Source of the DNA: Schizophyllum amplum
Taxonomy: Eukaryota > Basidiomycota > Agaricomycetes > Agaricales > Schizophyllaceae
Length of the DNA stretch: 64,000 nucleotides
Direction of reading: 5' to 3'
Assembly (NCBI GenBank): GCA_007026445.1
Contig: VDMD01000010.1
Coordinates: 558,001-622,000 of the forward strand
The notes below the pieces were generated by a model. That model did no database searches, had not been told where the DNA came from, and saw nothing but the letters and a program-made list of their open reading frames with translations. Shown here piece by piece: positions 52,797 to 64,000 of the stretch (positions are counted from its first letter, which is position 1; every line of letters begins with the position of its first letter). A program made the position numbers and the translations under genes.

Positions 52797-54254
52797 ATGT
52801 CTTCTGCGATGCATACAAAAAAGCGCAAGCGCGCTGATTCCGCAACAAACGCGATGAAAATCACCCTCGCCCGGGACGTTGCAGAAGCTCCCGAAGTCGG
52901 GCCAACTCTCGGTACGCTGGATGTCTCCCTCATCTGTTCTCAGCTTACGAGAGATCAGCCTGCTTCCCCTCCTTGATACCGAATGGAACAACATCTTTCA
53001 AGTCGTATAAGCTAAAGAAACCAAAGACGGGGAAGGGCGCAGCCGAGGACGGGCTTTTCGTCGCGGGGGAGACAGACAAGGTCGAGTTCACAACCAATAT
53101 GGAGGAGACCCAGCAAGCTTCCGAAGCGGGATGCAAGTGCGTGCTCCGCTATGTGTGATCTGCAAATGCTAACGAGATGGATGCAGATATCTTGTCGCCA
53201 TACACAATCCGCGGACATCTTCATTGACTGTCTACCCCGCTACCCTTGATCCACAAGTACTAAGCCACACGGTGAAGGCGCTCAAATCCATACCCCCTGC
53301 ACCTGCACCTACGGCTCGCGCGTGGCGGGAGGCGCGCAACAACCTTGGCGAGACGTTCGGCACGAAGAAGGCGAAGGCGGCCATCCGCGCACAAGAACGT
53401 AACAAGGTCGACGTGGGCGCGATGGAGGGCGTCATGGACCATGTCATGCAAGGCATCGACAAGGGGGCCGAGAACTTGCTCACCAAGGGTGCGTGCGTGC
53501 CGGGCTTTCCATCTCATCGTTCTCACCTTTCGCAGAGGAGGCGAAGGAAGCCGCGGACGCGAACAGGCTGGTGCCCGCGTACAATGACACGACGGACGAC
53601 CCGATGGATGTGTACCCGCTACACAGCATGATCCCGGAGTCGGAGTGGAAGGCGCTGTCCGTCAGCGCGTTTGAGCAGGCGAGTAGTTTCGAGGAGCGGC
53701 GTGCGCTTCTGCCGTCATGGCGCTCGGAGTGGATTCGTGGCCATCTGCGCCGCGTGTTCGACGACAAGGACGTGTCTAGCAAGACCCGCAAACGCGCGCT
53801 CAAGATGATATTCTACATCTCGGCCATGATGGCGTTCCGTCGGCTGCTCTCCGGCCGCGGGCTGGAGAAGAAGGACCTGCACGAGAAGATGCCCGGCGTG
53901 CCCTCTGCTGTCGTAGACGGGCTGGCTGCGCGGTTCACGGAAAGCTCCCGAGAGCAGGCTCAGGCTCCGCGACTGCAGGCGACGAGCACGATGCAGACGA
54001 AGCTGTTGACTTACATGTTTGCGCTGTGTCTTCGGGTGGACAACTGCGCGACGGACAGTGCCCTGCTTGCGGCGGATTTGCAGATGGGGCAGGCGCAGGT
54101 GAATGCGCTGTTTAAGACCATGGGCTGCAAAATTGGAAAGATGACGGAGCGGGATCGGGCGAGGTTGGGTGTAGCGGACGACACGAAGCGGGCCATGCTA
54201 ACCGCGCCGGTCGTCTTCCCGAAGTTGAAGACGAGGGTGGCAGGGCGTGGATAG
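52797..54254 (+). CDS. RPA49: RNA polymerase I subunit RPA49 (A49-like)
   Basis: Together with its partner subunit (A34.5 in yeast), this subunit forms the TFIIF/TFIIE-like module of RNA polymerase I and aids initiation and elongation on rDNA. The model is join(52797..52911, 52959..53136, 53187..53488, 53536..54254), 437 residues. The basic N-terminus HTKKRKR is followed by the dimerisation domain (LACFPSLIPNGTTSFKSY to YLVAIHNPRTSSLTVYPA), the conserved linker LGETFGTKKAKAAIRA, and a C-terminal tandem winged-helix region that ends at VVFPKLKTRVAGRG. Length and motif order match the family. All four exon phases agree. Confidence 0.93.
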
Positions 54255-54672
54255 TTGTGTATATGATGATATTTACTTGCATTGTATGCACATTTGAAGA
54301 CATGGCATTGGGACATCTACTGCAGCTGTCAGTATTCCGTTCGATTGCTTGTCGTGTTTATGCGTTTTTGTTTGTTCGTTGAACAAGAGACTACCGAAAA
54401 GGGAAATTGCCAAGAAATCACACCGCGTGCATCCTTGTACTTACGGTCAAGCCACCTCCGTCGCCGTCGTCGACGACGCGCGTCTCGACGCTCCTTTATT
54501 GCAACAGTCTGCCCGGCGGCGCTAATCTTATTGCTCGCGCTGGTCCACGACACAATCGACGCCATCATAGCTTGACACAGCACGCGACGCTCCTCTGCGC
54601 CGTGGCCGGCGGCGGCCCAGTTGCGCTCCGTCCTACTCCACAAGTCAGCCAGCGGACGACCATAGCGACACA
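54255..54672. other. Intergenic
   Basis: No gene or distinct element seen in about 400 bp. Confidence 0.5.
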
Positions 54673-57600
54673 ATGGCCAGCTCAAGTAGCAGCACTCCTC
54701 CCAGCTCGTTTGGCTCGAAGAGCTCACGCTTTTCGACCCTCAAAGTCTTCAAGTTCGGATCGAACAAGGACAGAGAAGGAAAAGCGCCGCCGCCCCCGCC
54801 TCCCAAGGACCACTACTATCTGCAGAACAGGTCCATGATGTCTCTTTCGCCGGTGTCTCAGCCGGGGACCCCATCGTCCTCCATGTACCCCAATGCACCG
54901 TTCGCGCGCAAGCCGTTTCACGGGAATGGCTCCGCGGTCTCCCTAGTGTCCACGTCAGCCACATCGACGATGTCCTACAATCCGGATACGGGCTCGCATT
55001 CCAGCAGAGCTGGGAGCTTCTTTCGGTTTGGCCGACGCACGCCGCGTTCACCTTCGATCAAGAGCTCCATGTCGACTGCGGACGACATGCATTCAACGCA
55101 CCAGGAATCAGATGAGGGGATATCACTGCCGTGGAACTTTCAGGTGCGTGCTTTGCTGTGTAGGCCCATCGACCTGCTCACAATGCTTCCAGCACAACCT
55201 CCATGTCGACGAAGGGTACGTTTGCGACTCTCGTGTGCGTTGCCAGTAAACTGACAGATTCAAGGATGAGCCAACTGCCACCGTCCTGGCTAGCAGAGCT
55301 GCGCGATCGCGGCTTCTCACCTGAAGAGATAGCCACCATCAATCAGAAACGTCTGGCCAGCCAACAGGCTCAAGCAAGCCTCAACTCCATCACCTCGGAC
55401 CGCTGCTACTCGCCTGCTCTCAACATCCCACGCACCGACTCCCCGTCCCCCATGCTGCCCTGTCCTGCACCCCGCTCCACGTCTCTTCCACGACAGTTCT
55501 CCCAGTCGTCGATCAGCAGCGCGCAGTCGCGCTCGATCATTGCGTCCGCCGTAACATCTTCCCCGCAGTCGAGTGTCGCATCATTGCCCGCTTCGAGTGG
55601 TGCGTCCCACTCCGGAGCGCACGATTCCCCGCGTGGAACGCGGCCGGGGTATCTGCCCACTGAATCCGGACACTCGCAGCAGCCCTCAATGTCATCTCTA
55701 TCGATGTCGATATCCGCTGAGTCGTCTGCTGCATCTTCATACACTGGGAGCGGGCAGGCGACGATGAATGGCAGAGGACATATGGCGAAGACCGGTGTCA
55801 ATCCACCAACGCCTGTCATTTACATCAACGAGAGCAGCCCCATGAAACCTTCCCGACCACCTCCACCGTCTCCGCCGGCTTCGCAGGTTGGGAGAGATGC
55901 CTACTCGCAAGCAGGTTGGTCTCCCTCTTCAAGACCGTCTACGCCACCACGGCGAACGACATTCCGCGTCGCGAATGCTTCTCCGCCATCGCCTACGGGA
56001 TCCCCGCCACCCTCCTACACGCCGTCTGCAGAACACTTCCCTTCAGATGAGAAGGGTCCGTCGCTGCTGGCGTCCTCCTCAACGACTACGCGTCCTAATC
56101 CTTCCGACGGCGAAGAGTCCCTCACGCCGACAGGTAGTCCGGCGGCCAGAGAGCTACGGCCTCCGTTGCTAGAGAGTCCCCCGAGCACGGACTCGGTGAC
56201 GTCAACGCGATCAGCCAAACGACGGTCGAAGCGGTTCTCGGCTGCGCCGCCGCGTCTGAGTATCCATGAGGATAGCTTTGGGGGCTTTGGATTGGGCCTG
56301 GGGTTGGGGCTCGGGGATGACCTGTCGTCGTGGTCGCAGTCACTGCTCTCGTCAATACCAGATACCGGCAGCCCGAGCAGCTCCACGTCGGGAGCGACAC
56401 CGACTTCTGCGACGCATGCCACCGCGTCCACGGGTGCGGCCTCGTCAAAGCAGATGTCGTCGTCGGGAACTCCTTCGCTTACTATCGATGTCGCGGACTG
56501 CACGACAACATCCAAGACCTTGCCACGAGCACCATCTCGAACGGCTCTTGGCCAAGTGCAGGAAGAGGACGAGCCCAGGACGTTTTCTGGCGACTGGGAG
56601 GATCATCGTGCTACCATCCTATGGAGCGAATCCGGTTCACAGGGGAAGTTGAGGGAAGCCGCATCATCTCCATCAGAGGCGGACCCGCCAGCGCAGACGC
56701 CCCATTCTCTGACCTCGCCGACCTCACTATCACCTCCTCGGGATAGGGCGAGTGCGTATCGGATAGGGCCTGACGGGAAGATGGTTGCAGAACAGGACGA
56801 CTCTACATATTATGGCGAGGAGGACGACTCGCTGTTGGTCACAGGTGACCGTGAGAATCGGTTCTCAAGCCAGAGCGTCGCGTCGACGATGTCGACCAGC
56901 ACGATTACGGCGCATGTGCTGCCGACGACCATCACTCAAGCTTCTGTCGCACGGCGGGTGGTGGCGAACATGATCGATGGACCGACGCCGAAGTCCCCAC
57001 CAGCCCCTCTGACTTTGACGAAATTACCTGGAGAACTTCCGTCACCGCAGCCGTCGCCGCCTGCGCGCGCGTCTCCGATGAGCTCGACCTTCGGGAGCAG
57101 TGAGGGCAGCTCCTCGTCGAGCTCGCAGGAATACCCGCCACCGGTGACTGACCTTGATGGAGTTTACTATCTGGACCCGTCAGACGCGCGTAAGCAAGCA
57201 TACCTTCCATCCCCCACAGCCAGCAGCTTTTCGTCGAATCGCGACAGCGGGAGCTCTGGCGCCGTGGAAGTGCCTTTGCGTCCTAAAATCATCGTCAGCG
57301 ACATCCCCGTCGCGTCGACGCTGCCAACGAGCTCGCCTATGACTGCGGGGCCGCCGCCTGCCTCGCCCAGGTATAGCGGATGGCTAGCGGAAGCGGTTTC
57401 CCCGCTTTCAGACTTCATCGACGAGGCTGTGGACCCGCGCGCCACGTATGTCGACTTGCAGGAGATCGCAGAGGGCGAGAGCGGATCTGTATTCGCCGCC
57501 GTTCTCGTGGAGAAATACGCGGACCAGCTGCGATTGCCATTGACGGTGCGCGCGCGCGACAAGGAGGACCGAGTTGCGGGTCGGCGGACGTTGGTGGCGA

Positions 57601-58566
57601 TCAAGCAGGTTGCGGTGTCGCCTGAGGGGTCGCAGAAGATGAAGGACCTGCGCCATGAGCTCCATCTCCTGCGCGGGCTAGCGCACGAGAACATTCTCAG
57701 CATGGACGCGTTGTATGTGGATGCTGTGGATGACTATCTGTGGATACGGATGGACCTGATGGAGCGAAGTCTGGCGGACGTGATTGAGCTCGTGAACGAC
57801 GGGCTCATGCTGCAAGAGCGGATGGTCGCTCGCTTTGCGACGGATGTACGTCTTCTGTGATTCTGTGGGGACCCGACGGCTGACGGGCTTGCAGATCCTG
57901 CTCGGGCTCGACTACATACACAAGCAGGGCATTGCTCACCGTGATGTGCGCTCGGACAACCTGCTCATCAACAACGCAGGCTTGGTAAGACTCAGTGAGT
58001 GTTTTGCTATGCGTGCGAGGGTTACAAGCTGACCAAACCGTAGCGGACTTCTCCAACGCGGTCAAGGTCACGCCGGAAGCGCCCACGAGCTCCGAGGTAG
58101 TGGGCGTGATATACTGGCAGGCACCTGAGATGCGGATGTGCGTGATGATTTCGCCCATACCAGTCTTGCTCTGACCTCCTCAAAAGTGGACCATACAACC
58201 CGCTCAAAGCAGATATCTGGTCACTCGGTGCGACAACTTGGGAAGCTGCGCAGGCAGAACCGCCGTTCGTTGAATCCCAGCAAATTGGCGACCGTTGGCC
58301 GTCAGTGCGACAGCCCGAGCTGTTCTCTCCTGCCTTCCATGAGTTCCTCCGACTCTGTTCGGAACCTGCGGCGGCACGTCCGGATACGGCGACTCTTCTG
58401 AAGGTAAGTCTTGGTATGTCGGGTAGTGCGAAACCGGACTCATATTTTTGCCCAGTCGTCCTTCACCGGCAACGCGTGTGGACGCGCCGTGATCGTGCAA
58501 CTGCTCTCGCAATGCATGTCCATCGAACGGCGCGTGCAAGAAGAGTCAGGCGGAGAGGAATCATAG
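54673..58566 (+). CDS. PAK/STE20-like protein kinase with CRIB domain
   Basis: The model is join(54673..55143, 55193..55215, 55265..57845, 57895..57994, 58044..58137, 58187..58403, 58456..58566), 1198 residues. The CRIB/PBD (about residues 151-185) reads ISLPWNFQHNLHVDEG and continues LPPSWLAELRDRGFSPEE; it binds Cdc42/Rac GTPases. A 700-residue Ser/Pro-rich disordered linker follows. The kinase domain (about 893-1185) has GESGSV in the glycine loop, VAIK (ATP lysine), HRDVRSDN in place of HRDLKSDN, TDFS in place of the DFG glycine, QAPEM for APE, and DIWSLGATTWE. No PH domain is seen, so it is not a Cla4-type kinase. Likely roles are polarity or MAPK signalling. The substitutions suggest atypical activity, though the catalytic Asp, ATP Lys and Mg Asp are all kept. 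Confidence 0.9.
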
Positions 58567-59092
58567 CCAGCTTGTCCCCCTCGTCCACCAGATACGACCA
58601 CCGTGCATACTATACGCGCTCAGCCATGCGCATGGTCGCTCTGCAACAGCCCGTATACCCCGCACCATGTCATATATCCCGATACATCTTATTTGTGCTC
58701 TATTTACTTACGTCGTGCATATGCTATCGCACTTCATCCACTATCATCTACTTACGCACTTTTGTCTTTGCTTCATGGACTCGACTCGCCGCTCTGTCAC
58801 TTATCGAGTTCAATGTCATGGATTTGGAATCGGATAGCGTACTGCTCGATTGGCCTCAGTCATTGCATTTATTGGCGCTATATGAACAATCCTGCTTCTT
58901 GTTTATGCTGGAGACGAACGCTTGCGGGCACAATGCGAGTTGAGAAAGTGGCAACCACGTGCATATCATGTGCAGCAGAACAAAGGTAAATCCATATTAG
59001 GCAGGCCTATGTTCGTTCACTTTGCTACCGTCGCCAAAGTTCAACATGGGTCGCGACATTGACAGGCATCGAGGCTCCTGCCGTTTTTCTTC
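58567..59092. other. Intergenic
   Basis: 3' flank of the kinase and distal promoter of the Ish1-like gene. No gene seen. Confidence 0.5.
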
Positions 59093-59207
59093 GACGTCAT
59101 GAGGAGCGTAGGCGAGCGTCGCGGCGCTCAGCAGGCCCCATTATTACCGTATAATGGCCAAGCGGGGGCGTCAGCCCTGACGTCACCCCGACGCGTCCTC
59201 ATATATA
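59093..59207 (+). promoter_or_regulatory. CRE sites and TATA box of the Ish1-like gene
   Basis: A perfect CRE palindrome TGACGTCA lies at 59178-59185, with a second GACGTCA at 59093-59099. ATATATA follows at 59201-59207, 46 bp before the start codon. CREs bind ATF/CREB-type bZIP factors. Fission yeast ish1 is known to be induced by stress through a MAPK and Atf1, so the same control is plausible here. Confidence 0.7.
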
Positions 59208-59252
59208 CGGACGCGCGTTTCGAGAGCAGACACACCTTTCCCTCTTTCCACC

Positions 59253-60809
59253 ATGCGCTTCACATCGGTGTTCCTACTAGCGCTCGCATCGACGACGGCT
59301 GCCTCTTGGTGGTCGACGGACGAGCCAGAATACAGCAAATGGTCCACGAAGCAGCTGAAGCAATACCTCGAGGACTACAACGTCGCCGTGCCCTCGGGTT
59401 CCATGTCGGAAGCTGAGCTGCGCGAGCGCGTCAAGGCAAATTGGCACGGCGCCTCTGCCTGGACGTACGAGCAGTACAACTCGGCGCAGCAGGCGTTCGC
59501 GGACATCCGTGATACGACGTTCGACACCTGGGACGAGTCGCGCCTGCGGGAGTGGCTCCTGGAGCAGGGCGTCGTGGAGCCCAAGGGCACGCGGGAGCAG
59601 CTGGCGCTCATGGCGAAGCAGCGATACCGGTCGTACACGGACGCCGCGTCTTCGTATGCGGCGCAGGCGACATCGGCTGGGTATGACGCGAGCCGGTCCG
59701 TTGCGTCCTATGCCGCGCAAGCGACGGACGATGTGTCGCGTGCGGTCGACGATTCAAAGGATTATGTGTACTCGAACTGGGACGACAGCAGGATGAAGAC
59801 CTACCTTGTTGAGAACGGCTACATGAAGAGGTGCGTTCAGGTTTCCGTTGAATTGTGAAACTCATCTGACACGAACCTCTACAGCAACGAGCAAAAGCGC
59901 CGCGATGAGATGCTCGGCATGATGCGCAACGCATACGCGAAGGTTATGAACCCCATCTGGGAGGCGTGGTCGGACTCGTACATCCACGAATGGTTGACGA
60001 CGCACCGCATCCTTCCTTCCACCGCCTCCATTCCAAGCCGTCAGGAGCTGTCCGACAAGATGGCGCTCTACTACTACGACACCAAGGACAGCGTCTACTC
60101 GACCTGGACGGACAATCAGCTTAAGACTTGGCTCGTCGAGCACGGCGTTATCAAGTCTGACGCCCAGGCGTCGCGGGACAAAATGCTGAAGATGGTCCAG
60201 TCAGTGTTTTGCGTTGAGGAAGCAGAAGAATGTGTACTGACGGCCTTATAGGGACAACTACTGGAGTGCTCAAGACACTGTTTGGTCGGCCTGGACTGAC
60301 AGCCAGCTCCGCGACTACCTCATCGAGCACGGCTACATGAAGAGCGACGAGCAGAAGCGCCGCGAGGAGCTCGTCAACTTGATCAGCTCCAAGTACAACG
60401 ACATTTCGACCACCACCGCCAACTACCTCACCTGGCCTGATGCGCGCCTTCGCGCGTACCTTCGCGAGCATGGCTTCGACGACACCAAGATCAGGGGCAT
60501 GGACCGTAACAGCCTTCTCCGTGAGTAATTCACTTCATGTATGCATGGACGTATCTCATGCTGATATCTGCAGAAGAGACGCGCATTCGCTACATCCAGG
60601 GCAAGTCCCGTTCCGATGCGCTGTGGGAGAAGGTTCGCGGTATCGTGAACGGCGCCGTCAACGGTGCGGAGGATGGTCTTGCCCGCGTGGTCGAAGCTGT
60701 ACAGGGCAACAGCGCGAAGGCTCGTGCTGAGGCAGAGGAGACTGCTGCGAAGGCGAAGACGCAGGGCTCCTGGGCGACTGCGAAGGCGAAGGCGAAGGCT
60801 GAGCTGTAA
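59253..60809 (+). CDS. ish1: Ish1-domain stress-response protein
   Basis: The model is join(59253..59830, 59885..60199, 60252..60520, 60574..60809), 465 residues. An N-terminal signal peptide (MRFTSVFLLALASTTAA) is followed by at least six Ish1 repeats of the pattern W-x2-x-LK-x-WL/YL-x2-x-G: KWSTKQLKQYLEDYNV, TWDESRLREWLLEQGV, NWDDSRMKTYLVENGY, AWSDSYIHEWLTTHRI, TWTDNQLKTWLVEHGV, AWTDSQLRDYLIEHGY and TWPDARLRAYLREHGF. These short helical units resemble HeH/SAP/LEM folds. The C-terminus is Ala/Lys-rich. In fission yeast Ish1 is a nuclear-envelope/ER protein induced in stationary phase and stress. The cellular location here is inferred from that and the signal peptide. Confidence 0.9.
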
Positions 60810-61873
60810 TTCGCAGAATCTGCCCCGGTTCTTGCACTCACGAAAGTTGACGATATGGACCATCTACCCACGCGAAAGTATCTTAGTGTACCTGTATTAT
60901 AGCTGCTCTGTAATGGCTTGGTTACGCCAACTTGAGGACCTCCTACTTACCATTGCAATAAGCAAAAGCGAAGGTCAATCGATTGTGGACAGACCAGGAG
61001 GATCGAGCTGGGCTGGAGGTTCAACGAAACAAGCTGACCTAAGCTGACACTGGGATTCGGAATGAGCCGGCCGACTTGGTCGTCTCCCACGTCTCTCGCA
61101 CCACTTCCATGTTCTATGGCAAGCAGATTGCACCTGCACATGCACTGGCCGAGACTGGACTTCTTCACGACTACCAGGCAGGAACGATTCGCTTAGTCCG
61201 AGGATGAGGCAAAATCGTCTGACAGTCGAGTCTCCTGGTGAACGGCCCTCAAGGCCTCAAGGTCACCCCTGCGGTGCTCATGTTTTCCTGCGATACTCAT
61301 GCATCATGGTCTCTTGCGGCCTTCGACAGGGTCTCTATTGGCGAGCATGCGTACATTCTGTAATGTGAACATCACCGGAGGCTTGTGAGCATAAGCGAAC
61401 CGGGCTCGTGCAACGTGAGCCCTTGCCAATGAACATCGCCGAAGACTCATATGCTGTTGACGTGTTCTTGCGGTCGACTTGTCCCGGGCTATCGCCTCTG
61501 CACCAAGCGGCCCGGTGGGAGGCCGGTCCCTCTGTCACGTCGATGTTTGGATCAAGGTGTCTTATTCTGCATGTGCGGGGTGAAGCGAGAGTGGCGGGCA
61601 AGCTCTGCTCGCGAATACTCAACGTAAGTTTTCTTCGTTCTTCTGTTGATGGAGGTCGAGTTCTGGGTGACCTTTGACCGGTAAATTGACTTAATATATG
61701 CGCCTAGCACCACTTTAAAGGTGAGCCTCTGTCCAGTGCCTTGCCAGAGTAGCTGACGCGCCACAAGGTCACGCCTCGCCGAGATACAGGCGCCGGGGCC
61801 CGCTGGGGCCGCCTCTTTGGCCTCATCTACTTACACCTGGGCACGGCAGGCATCTTTTACGTGCTGCTTGAAG
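60810..61873. other. Intergenic with one conserved-looking open frame
   Basis: A plus-strand frame from 61055 to 61207 (51 codons, no required ATG at its start) contains SMFYGKQIAPAHALAETG and ends RLVRG. A second stretch at about 61408-61620 ends at a GTAAGT donor. Neither matches a family I know. They may be gene relics. Confidence 0.35.
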
Positions 61874-61882
61874 TTTATAAAG
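61874..61882 (+). promoter_or_regulatory. TATA box of the pectate lyase gene
   Basis: TTTATAAAG, about 90 bp upstream of the pectate lyase start codon. Confidence 0.6.
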
Positions 61883-61970
61883 TTTAATAATAAAGGCGAG
61901 GGGAGGGGCAGGATCGTCTGCAAGCACGCTCACCCCTGCAAACCGCTCGCTCAGGATCTGCTCCTTTAGA

Positions 61971-63841
61971 ATGCACCTCGTCCTCCTCTACATCGCGCTC
62001 GCTGGCACCGCGTACGCGGCCAACGTCAACATCAAGCGCTGCAACGCCTACGAGGGCGGCGTTCCTACTGTACGTCTATCTCCCGACGATGCGGCTGGGG
62101 AGATTGGATGCTGAGGTTCAATGTCGCAGCCGACGCAGACGATTTCAAACAGCGCGGTCATTGAGATTGCGGCGGGGCAAACGTATGATGGTGCGTGTTG
62201 TTTGAGCTTGTTCAAGTTGAATGAATGGTGTCGACGAGATGGGCGGCTACGGCTAGGTTGACTGTGATGAGATTGTTGGCTAACGACCGGTGAAGGTAGC
62301 TGGGCTCGGTACGACCGTGGTTCTGGCGCTTGCAAGTCAGTCCCTCGGTGCTTTCCCTATCGTCGTACTGACCTGCCCGCCAGCGGCCAATCCGAAGGAG
62401 GTACGAGGCCGCGTTGTCGCGCTGCGCATTTCCTGATTTATGCATTGGCGTTCAGACTGGGAAGATGCGGGTACGCCTGTTCATTACCTCTCACGCGCCA
62501 TGCATCTGACCCAGGCATGCAGTCTTCTACCTGCATGAGGGCGCTACGCGTGAGCATCAGGCGCTTCTTCTGCATAGGTTGTTTGCCTCTTCTGACGCAT
62601 GCGCGTACTTAGTGCAGAACGTGATCATCGGTCTGTCTGTTCATGATGTCGATTGTATGGCGCGCCCCCTGACCTGCGTTTCCAGGTGCGAACCAGGCCG
62701 AGGGCGTCCGTGCGTATTCAAGACATTTCGAAGTATAAAGCCGCATGACTGACTTCTGAGTTCATAGACTGCACCGGCCGTGAGTGCTGAGTATGTGCGC
62801 GAATGGCAGAGCCTCGTGAACTGACCTTTTCGAACAGACTGCAACCTCGAGTTCGTTTGGGTCCGTCCTGGGTTTTTGCGCTCGAGATCTGCTGCTTATT
62901 CCATCCGCACAGTTTGAGGATGTCTGCGGTGAGTACGGATACGTAGATGCGTATGAGGCCGAATATCCGAGCTAAATACTGCTTCGGTAGAGGATGCTAT
63001 CTCCATCGTACGTTCCCCGCCATTGTCTTCTTTGTATATCGAGACTAACTGTTCCACCAGAAGGACGATGGTAAGCACTAGTGACCCCGGTCATGATATA
63101 CGGTGCCAACTCGTCACAGCTGCTGGCTCGTACAGCAACATCATTGGAGGTGGCGCATACCACGCTGAGGATAAGGTCGTCCAGCACAACGGCTGCGGCA
63201 CGGTCAACATTATCAACTTTTATGTCGAGTGCGTTCTGTTGATCCACGCACTCGGCGCTCTGAGTCAAGTGACTGATATTTGTGGCACCTTGCAGGGACT
63301 ACGGCAAGCTCTACCGCTCGTGCGGCAACGTACGTGGCGCGTTCATGGGAGATTATCATGACCCTTGATATCCGGTCATTAGTGCTCGTCCCAGTGCAAG
63401 CGCAACGTCTACATCGAGGGCGTGGAGGCCGTTGACGGCGGCACGCTCGCTCGTTCGCCGGGGGAACCAAGGGAAGTCGATGTGCTCTGCTCTGTGCCGG
63501 CGTTGGTTTGGCTCTACGTACATATCAGCGCGGAGGAGAGCCTATCGCATCGGTTAGTCAGGTCGTTAACTATATTGGGAGCGAATATGATACACCGCGA
63601 GGGAATCAACCGCCGTCTGACAGCGGATTTCGGGCCCACGACCATCGTCGGTTTGACGCTGGCAGTCTACGTTTCACAATCCGCCGATGGACGTCGTCTG
63701 AGTCCACGGTTTCCCATCGTTCTAGGCCGAGGTTATCCCGTCCTGCCTAGAACCTTGGAGCGGTCGCTACCGGGCTGCTATGCACTGGTCGGTACACAAC
63801 GAACGAACACAACTCGTCACTCATCGAGCCTTGCTACTTGA
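61971..63841 (+). CDS. Secreted pectate lyase, PL3, with an atypical 3' end
   Basis: It cleaves polygalacturonate by beta-elimination, with calcium. Sixteen exons start at 61971, 62130, 62296, 62384, 62456, 62523, 62613, 62686, 62768, 62838, 62913, 62991, 63061, 63120, 63296 and 63383; lengths of the first fifteen are 99, 61, 40, 17, 15, 27, 18, 24, 12, 23, 16, 17, 10, 109 and 34 nt, and phases agree throughout. Signal peptide [16 protein letters not shown]; then [96 protein letters not shown] and [13 protein letters not shown]. The usual Asn/Cys-rich ending is not found: after about 63447 the frame continues for over 100 unrelated codons to TGA at 63839. The gene is either disrupted there or has an exon I missed. 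Confidence 0.85.
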
Positions 63842-64000
63842 AGGTCATACATATTGGAGCTAAGATTTACGTACGAAGCACCATGTAGTATACTTAAAAG
63901 GACCAAGACTAATAGCACCAAGCTTCTGCACACTGAGAATCGTGGCGAACACGATGTCAGGCTCGGCTTTGCATCATGCTGCTTCGAGGATTATTGGGCT
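63842..64000. other. Window edge, nothing recognised
   Basis: Short A/T-richer stretch after the last stop codon. No feature seen. Confidence 0.4.

Overview
The window is nuclear DNA of a basidiomycete fungus, most likely a wood-decay Agaricomycete of the Polyporales type. The evidence is GC-rich coding sequence, very dense short GT-AG introns (mostly 46-56 nt with CTGAC/TTGAC-like branch sites), microexons, and gene content that includes a GH15 glucoamylase, a PL3 pectate lyase and a flavin-dependent halogenase. No prokaryotic features were seen. Gene models were assembled by eye from splice signals, and exon phases were summed to confirm each reading frame.

Layout, left to right. (1) 1-1003 is a near-identical partial copy of the SET2 histone H3K36 methyltransferase gene, ending abruptly inside the post-SET region. 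(2) 1004-11959 is an 11-kb accessory stretch with no recognisable conserved gene. It holds an array of 35-nt exon-like repeats, a spliced minus-strand orphan gene, GC-rich palindromes with 3-nt loops, a spliced plus-strand small gene with a duplicated exon, and G-rich then C-rich tandem-repeat tracts. (3) 11960-15494 is the intact SET2 gene. (4) 16218-17189 is a non-autonomous element with terminal inverted repeats and TA target duplications. (5) A minus-strand MFS sugar transporter, an arylsulfatase and an IQ/BAG-domain protein follow. (6) 24908-32157 is UTP10/HEATR1 (27 exons), with two apparent single-base deletions. (7) A GH15 glucoamylase and a small orphan gene follow. (8) 38382-44026 is a 1653-residue protein with five repeated C-x4-C-x9/12-C-x2-C/H modules and a Pro/Tyr-rich tract; it is the best candidate here for something undescribed. 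(9) The Tul1/DscA-type membrane RING E3 ligase lies on the minus strand, with one apparent homopolymer deletion. (10) A halogenase, the RNA polymerase I subunit RPA49, a PAK-like CRIB kinase, an Ish1-type stress protein with a CRE in its promoter, and a PL3 pectate lyase with 16 exons complete the window.

The genes do not form one pathway. Housekeeping functions (SET2, UTP10, RPA49, Tul1) are interleaved with nutrient acquisition (sugar transporter, sulfatase, glucoamylase, pectate lyase) and one secondary-metabolism enzyme. UTP10 and RPA49 both serve rRNA production, but their proximity is probably chance.

Two observations affect how the assembly should be read. Three conserved genes each need one extra base in a short homopolymer to restore frame, the signature of uncorrected long-read consensus error. 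The SET2 partial copy looks like the junction of a 12.3-kb direct tandem duplication, or a haplotype mis-join.
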